DNA of 64,000 bases from Flabesymbios commensalis. Lineage: Eukaryota; Annelida; Polychaeta; Terebellida; Flabelligeridae. The notes under the pieces are model-generated. The model saw nothing but the letters and a program-made list of their open reading frames with translations, made no database searches and had not been told where the DNA came from. Location of the stretch: contig OZ024912.1 of assembly GCA_964017125.1 (NCBI GenBank), forward strand, positions 64,524,390-64,588,389. Reading direction: 5' to 3'. Both the position numbers and the translations under genes were made by a program. This document shows positions 57,169-64,000 of this stretch, piece after piece. Numbering within the stretch: position 1 is the first letter of the stretch; each line of letters opens with the position of its first letter.

Positions 57169-57439
57169 CAGCGAGATCGTGAACAGCAACTGGTAGCAGT
57201 TACGTATGGCCAAGACCAGCAACTAGTGCAAGAACAATACCCTCCAACGACAACAGTAGGCCTAAACAAGACACGTTTATCAAATATTGGACTAATGTTA
57301 GGCCAGCATTGCAGAATGTGGACCATAATGTCATCAATGCTGAGTAAATAAGAAAAATTTACAATGGATAGGATAAAGAACAAGAACGCCATCATTAACA
57401 TCGACGTATCAAATACAAAATTTATAAAGGACATTAATT

Positions 57440-57516
57440 GTGAGTGAGTGAGTGAGTGAGTGAGTGAGTGAGTGAGTGAGTGAGTGAGTGAGTGAGTGAG
57501 TGAGTGAGTGAGTGAG
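57440..57516. repeat. GAGT microsatellite, left array
   Basis: About 19 units of gtga on the plus strand, ending directly at the foldback element. Confidence 0.9.
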
Positions 57517-58046
57517 TTAGTCCATTTGTCAAATGATATTTTTTTACTCAAGCGTGTTTCGCGGTATGGACGATGTTTTATGATTGATTCTGGTTCTAAG
57601 GGATGTCCTGAGCAGGAATCAGCCGGGTGCCACTTTGGCACCCTTGGGCCGAATTTTTTAAGGGCAAAAACAAAATGGCCGCCAAATATTTCAAGGTCAA
57701 ATATGATTTATCAACAAATGAAGCCAGGAACAAGTGTAATACCTCATTTTCATATGATTTTGACTGGGCAATCCATTTCTTGTATTATTTTGATGACTCA
57801 TGGTCATCTCCAAGGTCAAAAAGACAATTTCAAGGTCAAAGAAGCAAAAATACCATTTTTAACAAATAAAGATAGGAACATGTGTAATACCTCTTTTACA
57901 TTGGATTTTATCTGAAAATGAATGTATGGTATTATTTTGTTGATCCAAGGTTAGCTTCAAGGTTGAAAGTCCTTTCCAAGGTCAAAAACAAAATGGTTGC
58001 CAGATATTTCAAGGTCAAATATAATTTTTCAACAAATGAAGCTAGG

Positions 58047-58377
58047 AACAAATGTAAAAAATGAATCGGGCTTTAGGCCACCTTTGTGCACATATAGGCT
58101 AAACTGGGCCAGGAGAACCTCCTGAGGATGGTGAGATGATTGAGATGACACTGTCCTCCAGACACAGGATTCGAAATTCGAGCCCTGGCGGTCTGAGGCC
58201 GAGCACGCTACCTCTCGGTCACGGAGGCTCCCCACAATACTAACTTTCACACGTGGATGGGGAAGAAACAATTTTGTTTCTTTCAAACCGCTGAGACCGG
58301 GAACCGAACCCCGGACTCTGGCGTGAAAGGCAGCGGTGCTAACCACTACCCTAGGGCCCCCGCCCAAACAAATGTAA
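58047..58377 (-). mobile_element. tRNA-derived SINE inside the foldback, recent
   Basis: Direct repeats AACAAATGTAA at 58,047-58,057 and 58,367-58,377 come from the satellite word 'ggaacaaatgtaatacc'. Structure as for the 26.3-kb copy, from which it differs at only a few positions. Confidence 0.85.
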
Positions 58378-58865
58378 TACCTCATTTTCAAGTGATTTTG
58401 ACCGGGCAATTCATTTCTTGTATTATTTGCATGATTCAAGGTCATCTTCAAGGTCAAAAGGTCAAATATCAATGTCAATTAAGCAAAATTACCGTTTTTA
58501 ACAAAAAACGCTAGGAACATGTGTAATACCTCTTTTGTCATGCAATTTTGACTGGGCATTCCATATCTGATATTATTTTGATTATTCAATGTCATCTTCA
58601 AGGTCAAAGGGATCAATTTCAAGGTGAAGTAAGAGAAAACACATTTTTAACAAATAAAGCTAGGAATGTGTGTAATACCTCTTTTTATGGGATTTCGACT
58701 TACAAATCCAATTATAGTATTATTTGAGTGATTAAAGGTTATCTTCAAGGTCAATTTCAATTCAAGGTCATCAGAATTCAATCAACAAACATAAATAGCA
58801 AAAAGTGTTGTACGTCTTTATAGTGTAATTTTGACAAATAATCCATTTCTGCTACTATTTTCAAT

Positions 58866-59640
58866 GGAGAGGCGCCAATAGGCGCTGCAGATGCGTTAAA
58901 TGGTGATGCTAAAGGGTTAAAGGGCGATGAAGAGGCGGTAAATGGTGATGGAAAGGCATTAAATGGCGATGGGAAGCCAGTAAAGGGCGATGAGGAGGCG
59001 TTAAATTTCACTGAAGAAGCGTTAAAGGGTGACGGAAAGGCGGTAAAGGACAAAGAAAAAATATAAAGGTAGACCCAAAAGCATTGAAGGGCAATGAGAG
59101 ACGATAAATGACGATGGAGAGGCGTCGAATGACCATGGGGAGGCGTTAAAGATTGATAGTAAAGCGTTAAAATGTGACGGAGAGTTAAATTTAAAAACAA
59201 TGGAGAAGCCTTTAGTGTGAAGACGAGGCATTGAAGGGCGTCAGAAAGGCCTTCAATTGCAAAGAAGAGGCATTAAACTAAAAGGACGTTCAGGGCGAAG
59301 AAGAGGCGTTAAAGTGCAAAAGAAAAGCCTTCAATTGCAAAGAAGAGGCATTGAACTAAAAGCTACGAAGACGCATTATTGTCTCACTTTAGCGCCTCTT
59401 CATAGCCCCATAATGCCTCTCTCTTACCTTATAAGGCCCTCGGTTGCTCTGTAACGCCTCTTGTGGCCCATTAACGCCTCCTCATTTCTCTTTAATATGC
59501 CTCCTCATTGCCCTTTAATGCCTTTTCATTGTCCTTTATCGCCTTCTCATTGCCCTTTAATACCTACTTATTGACCGTTAGAACTTTTCCATCACTCTTT
59601 AACACATCTCTGTTAATTGTCATTCAATACCTTCGAGCCG
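58866..59640. repeat. Inverted 21-bp minisatellite at the foldback centre
   Basis: Up to about 59,365 the plus strand carries diverged units like 'ggcgttaaagggcgatgga'; from about 59,375 the same unit appears inverted ('aacgcctcctcattgcccttt'-like, shortened here to 'cctcattgccctttaat'). Because 21 is a multiple of 3, it yields periodic SPFNA-type peptides that are not evidence of a gene. Confidence 0.75.
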
Positions 59641-60810
59641 ATGTCTTCACCTTGAGCATGTTTGATCATTTAAACCCAACATAATTAGATTATCCAGTCA
59701 AAATAAAACTCAACACAAGGTAACTTACGTGCTCCAATTTCTAGCTTATACGCTAAAACATATATTTGACCTTGAGGTTGAATTTAAATCACCAAAATAA
59801 TAGGAAAAAGACATTTTTCGTACAAAATCCAACGAAAAAAAAGTTTTTTTACACATGTTCTAGCTGTATTTGTTGAAAATCATATTCTCCTTTACTTGAC
59901 CGTGAAATTGACATTTTGAACTTTAAGATGACTTTTTATCATCAAAATAGTATCAAGAATAGATTATCCAGTCAAAAATCACGTCAAAAAGATGTATTAC
60001 ACTTCTTCCTATTTTGTTTCGAAAAGATCATATTTTTACATTTTGACCTTGAAAATGACCTTTCGACCTTGAAAATGACCTTGGATCAACAAAATAATAC
60101 CATTAATGGATTTTTCAGACAAAATCACATGAAAAAGAGGTATTACACATGTTCCTGGCTTGATTTGTTAAAAATGGTAATTTTGCTTATTTGACCTTGA
60201 AATTGACTTTTTGACCTTGAAATTGACCTTGAGTCATGAAAAGAATACAAGAAATGGATTGCCTGGTCAAAATCACACGAAAATGAGGTAATACACTTGT
60301 TCCTGGCTTCATTTGTTGAACAATCATAGTTGACCTTGAGATATCTGGCGGCCATTTTGTTTTTTGACCGTGGCAATGCCCTTTCGGCCTTCAAGATGAA
60401 CTTGGATCACCAAATAATACCATAAATGGATTTTTCAGACAAAATCCAACAAAAAAGAGGTATTACACATGTTCCTAGCTTTATATGTTAAAAAGCGTAT
60501 TTTTGCCTATTTGGCCTTTAAATTTACGTTTTGACCTTGAAGATGACCTTGTATCATAAAAATAATACAAGAAATGGATTGCCCAGTCAAAATCACATGA
60601 AAATGAGGTATTACACTTCATTTGTTGAAAAAAACCTATTTGACCTTGAAATATCTGGCGGCCATTTTGTTTTTCCCCTAAAAAATTCCGCCCAAGGGTG
60701 CCAAAGTGGCACCCGGCTGATTTCTGCTCGGGACACCCCATAGTATCAGAATCAATCATAAAACATCGTCCATACCGCGAAACACGCTTTAGTCAAAATC
60801 CACTGGACTA

Positions 60811-61620
60811 AGTGAGTGAGTGAGTGAGTGAGTGAGTGAGTGAGTGAGTGAGCGAGCGAGCGAGCGAGCGAGCGAGCGAGCGCGTGCGTGAGTGAGTGAG
60901 TGAGTGAGTGAGTGAGTGAGTGAGTGAGTGAGTGAGTGAGAGAGTGAGTGAGAGAGTGAGTGAGTGAGTGAGTGAGTGAGTGAGTGAGTGAGTGAGTGAG
61001 TGAGTGAGTGAGTGAGTGAGCGAGCGAGCGAGCGAGCGAGCGAGTGCGTGAGTGAGTGAGTGAGTGAGTGAGTGAGTGAGTGAGTGAGTGAGTGAGTGAG
61101 TGAGTGAGTGAGTGAGCGAGCGAGCGAGCGAGCGAGCGAGCGAGTGCGTGAGTGAGTGAGTGAGTGAGTGAGTGAGTGAGTGAGTGAGTGAGTGAGTGAG
61201 AGAGTGAGTGAGTGAGTGAGTGAGTGAGTGAGTGAGTGAGTGAGTGAGTGAGTGAGTGAGTGAGTGAGTGAGTGAGTGAGTGAGTGAGTGAGTGAGTGAG
61301 TGAGTGAGTGAGTGAGTGAGTGAGTGAGTGAGTGAGTGAGCGAGCGAGCGAGCGAGCGAGCGAGCGAGTGCGTGAGTGAGTGAGTGAGTGAGTGAGTGAG
61401 TGAGTGAGTGAGTGAGTGAGAGAGTGAGTGAGTGAGTGAGTGAGTGAGTGAGTGAGTGAGTGAGTGAGTGAGTGAGTGAGTGAGTGAGTGAGTGAGTGAG
61501 TGAGTGAGTGAGTGAGTGAGTGAGTGAGTGAGTGAGTGAGTGAGTGAGTGAGTGAGTGAGTGAGTGAGTGAGTGAGTGAGTGAGTGAGTGAGTGAGTGAG
61601 TGAGTGAGTGAGTGAGTGAG
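60811..61620. repeat. GAGT/GAGC microsatellite, ~810 bp
   Basis: Mostly gagt units, with blocks of gagc at about 60,851-60,890, 61,020-61,045, 61,115-61,145 and 61,340-61,370, each closing with 'gagtgcgtgag' or similar. The repeated gagc-block plus gtgcgtgag pattern indicates duplication of larger segments. Confidence 0.95.
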
Positions 61621-61877
61621 TTTTACTCTACGTCCGTTTATGCGACAGAAGCAAGCCTGAATGAGGCAGCATCAGAGGCAGCACTCCCCGCTTCAAGCCT
61701 TCGGACCGATATGCAATGCGTATCATTGATGCATGCCATACACCAATAAGCAATACCACTATGTAAAGTAAGAACAGAAAAGTAAAAGGTCTAGCAACAA
61801 CAAATATTATAGAATAGAAGCAGATGACACAAGATGTAGCTATAACGTTACCACCATTTCTAATGGCGGTACGACAA

Positions 61878-62208
61878 CGTTAGCTGAGACAATGAGCGAA
61901 TGGGATTTTAGGCCACCTCTGTGCACATATAGGCTGAACTGGACCAGTAGAGCCTCCTGAGGATCGCCAGATGAATGGTATGACACTGCCCTACAAATAC
62001 AGGATTCGAAATTCGAGCCCTGTGGCCGAGCACGCCACCTCCCGCTCACGAAGGCTCTCCACAATACTGAATCTTTACGAGTGAGCGGGGAAGAAATATT
62101 TGTTTCTTTGAAACCTGAATGCCAGAGCAGGGGACGGACCCACGATCTCCGACTTTCCAATCAAGCAGCTTTAATCATTGCACCAAAACCCCCACCCGTT
62201 AGCTGAGA
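61878..62208 (-). mobile_element. tRNA-derived SINE, older subfamily
   Basis: Direct repeats CGTTAGCTGAGA at 61,878-61,889 and 62,197-62,208. Body end 'gtggcctaaaatccc' and second tRNA-like segment as in other copies; head resembles the 32.1-kb copy. More diverged than the 26.3/58.1-kb pair. Confidence 0.8.
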
Positions 62209-63595
62209 GTATCCGAGGAAATGCCCATTGAGGAGCGGTTGCTGAAACAGTGCCTGTCATCTCATACAGAACAGATGATGATCCAGTACCTGCCAGCAGC
62301 AGTTGGCCTACCGTTGGCTGAAGGCTGGGTTTACGTCTCTGACAATGGTCAAGCGTTAGACCAGCGTTCGAGGTCGGCTAGGTGGCAGCAGATGTGATCA
62401 CATACAGACGCAAGAACAAAATTAACCTGCTCAGAGCAAAACAGAGATTTATAGTGGGTTTGTTTGGCCAGTCGTGGCATCATTCCGGGGTACAGTATCC
62501 GGAGCAGTTACCAGGCAATCACTTGACACACAGACCTCTGTGTTATATGTAACACTTTATCTTGACATAATCTACCTTCGAAAAACTGATTTTTGATCAT
62601 TCATGTTTAAATACGCTACTATCAATAGGATTACATAATGGTAGGATATCCGCCACTTATGGTTTAATTTATTTGGGGACGAAAAGTAAACTAAACGTCA
62701 ATGAGAAAATCTTTCCCAACTCACCATTTCATAGCTGGTTCACTCTTTCATTATTTTTTAACCCGATTCTACCACCTCAGAAGGGGGCGATTTATAAATC
62801 TCATGTCACAAAATTGCATTTAAATGATTATAAAAATAATTGTACGGTTTATTGTTGGGCCAGCATCGTATACATTGTTTTTTCGACTATAACGTGACAA
62901 AAATATAAACTTTCCAACCATACAAATGGAAAAAAATAATACTTCAACAACAGATGTTATTTTTAGCATACATTATTCTCAAATTGAAAACAAACTAGAG
63001 TCAGGAAAAACATGTTGAAGTTAGATTTTTTACTGTTCAAACAAACCCCACACTTGGGGTTAGTGTTGGGTGTACCAGAAATTTTGTGGGCTTAATGCTT
63101 ACAGTCGAGCTAACCCCGTTTTATGTATTTTTCGATAGAACAAACCCCACATGGACGTATTTTGAATAAAATATATATTTAGAACTAACATCATGGAAGG
63201 CAACCTTACATGTATACAGAATTATTAACTTCAGTTAGGGCACGAATACTTTTGATTCCCCAAAATGGAAAAAGTGTTTTACTTTATCATAATTTGTTTT
63301 GAAAAAACCTTCGAACATGAAGTCAAGGGTATTGATACAGCCCTTCAGTAGGAAGCAGTACAGAACGAAAAAAAATTTACTGTCAAAATTATGGGCACTG
63401 TACTGACTAACCCCTGTGAGAACTAGCCCCGGTCTCCCCGATATCTATTTTAAATGAATACATACACAGCGACACATTGAAGCAAGGGACATGAAGCCCC
63501 ATAGCATCAGTCATAATTTTTTCTGTGCCCGCCGTGGTAATGTGATAAATTTCGAATAATGTCAGCCAATGCGATAAAATGTGAATGATTTCTGA
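62209..63595. other. No gene seen; possible family F debris
   Basis: Mostly unique AT-rich sequence. Family F core words occur near 62,350-62,372 and 62,852-62,872 ('attgttgggccagcatcgta'). Short open frames lack domains. Confidence 0.45.
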
Positions 63596-63725
63596 TCTGA
63601 ATTTTTTGAGCCCACAAAAAATTATGAGGTAGAACCATCTTTAAAAATCACTTGCACGTCTCCATGTTGTTGGGGATGTGATTGTAAAATCAGACTGCTA
63701 GTATTTGTGTTTTTGCATACACAAG
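63596..63725 (+). repeat. Fragment of the 10-kb satellite family
   Basis: 'gagcccacaaaaaatta', 'ctttaaaaatcacttgcacg' and 'tccatgttgttggggatgtg' match the B-type unit of the array at 10.1-10.9 kb. Confidence 0.6.
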
Positions 63726-64000
63726 CAAATATGTCTTTGACCAGTAGCGACCATTTCGAATATGACACCTGCTCGTGTGAATAATCATCAAGAACATTGC
63801 AGATTAAAGGTGATGTGAGAGAAAAGTTGACCAACAGGAATTTCCAGTGGTAATAGAGGTATGTCTCCAATTCAATAAAGGGGTCATAAATCTGACGTTG
63901 GACCATCATTGTGACAGCGTTGGGTAAGATGAGACGGCTGATTCGGCAGTGATGGACAGTACTAACATAGCCAGTGGCAGGCCTGCAAGAGCCCAGTGAC

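Larger units (their letters stand above)
57517..60810. mobile_element. 3.3-kb foldback element with satellite arms
   Basis: Left end 'tagtccatttgtcaaatg', right end (inverted) 'tagtccagtggattttgac'; then 'aagcgtgtttcgcggtatgg' and 'ccaagggtgcc' blocks are inverted copies. Each arm continues through satellite units of ~140-150 bp ('aacaaatgaagctaggaaca', 'gtaatacctcattttc', 'gattttgactgggcaatcca', 'tcaaggtca') and then a 21-bp minisatellite. The symmetry axis is near 59,370. The left arm is lengthened by a SINE. No coding frame. Superfamily unknown. Confidence 0.75.

Noticed and set aside
57015-57641. 208-codon minus-strand frame with a THSL repeat
   Set aside because: Its middle is the GAGT array; both flanks are repeat DNA.
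58778-59231. Minus-strand frames with periodic SPFNA-like repeats
   Set aside because: They follow the 21-bp minisatellite, whose period is a multiple of three; periodicity alone is not evidence of a protein.
1-64000. Search for retrovirus-like, Polinton-like or LINE proteins
   Set aside because: No reverse transcriptase, integrase, capsid or polymerase motifs were recognised in any listed frame.

Overview
This is an intron- or intergenic-type stretch of an AT-rich animal genome. It contains no recognisable host gene and consists mainly of mobile-element and repeat DNA. Open frames are short, and most come from repeats or low-complexity tracts. The tRNA-derived SINEs, the elements with an internal ~145-bp satellite resembling the 'pearl'/Helentron-associated elements known from bivalves, and the many short TTAA, TA and TWA elements suggest a marine invertebrate. 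A mollusc is my best guess, but this rests on repeat style only. No retrotransposon polymerase, LTR pair, capsid-like frame, rRNA or intact tRNA gene was seen.

Repeat families (letters are local names). A: ~250-bp TTAA elements with a GACGTC-rich palindrome at one end, about 19 copies or fragments. B, C, D and E: ~220-250-bp TTAA elements (ends TTAACCCTTT...AAAGGGTTAA), each with one internal ~50-bp hairpin. F: ~110-bp full palindromes starting CCCAGCAAACAC, about 22 clear copies. G and H: 75-115-bp palindromes with two and three copies. SINE: four full-length copies with target duplications plus one fragment. Pearl-like: two complete ~2.6-2.75-kb copies at 27.7 and 47.6 kb, plus older copies at 3.5 and 33.0 kb and fragments at 8.6 and 22.8 kb. 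Harbinger-like: two copies at 40.3 and 52.2 kb, one with a partial MADF DNA-binding frame. A ~3.3-kb foldback lies at 57.5-60.8 kb beside a long GAGT array.

Layout. 0-16 kb: scattered A-F elements, an older pearl-like copy (3.5-5.2 kb), two TWA-flanked MITEs (2.1 and 5.5 kb) and a satellite array (10.1-10.9 kb). 16-26 kb: mostly unique DNA with F, A, B and H copies, an array at 18 kb and a 373-bp foldback at 23.8 kb. 26.8-30.6 kb: three elements nested one inside another. 31-47 kb: SINE, F, G, D, B and H copies, a hAT-like element and Harbinger copy 2 containing a long CATC array. 47.2-51.3 kb: a second pearl-like copy inside another repeat. 52-57 kb: Harbinger copy 1 inside an A element, then C, B and A copies. 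57.4-61.6 kb: the foldback and GAGT arrays. 61.6-64 kb: a SINE and mostly unique sequence.

The main results are structural. Insertions can be ordered in time from target duplications and empty-site comparisons. Several palindrome families keep their two arms matched within a copy while copies differ from each other. One motif, close to GGCGGCCATTTTGAA, recurs in otherwise unrelated satellite units.
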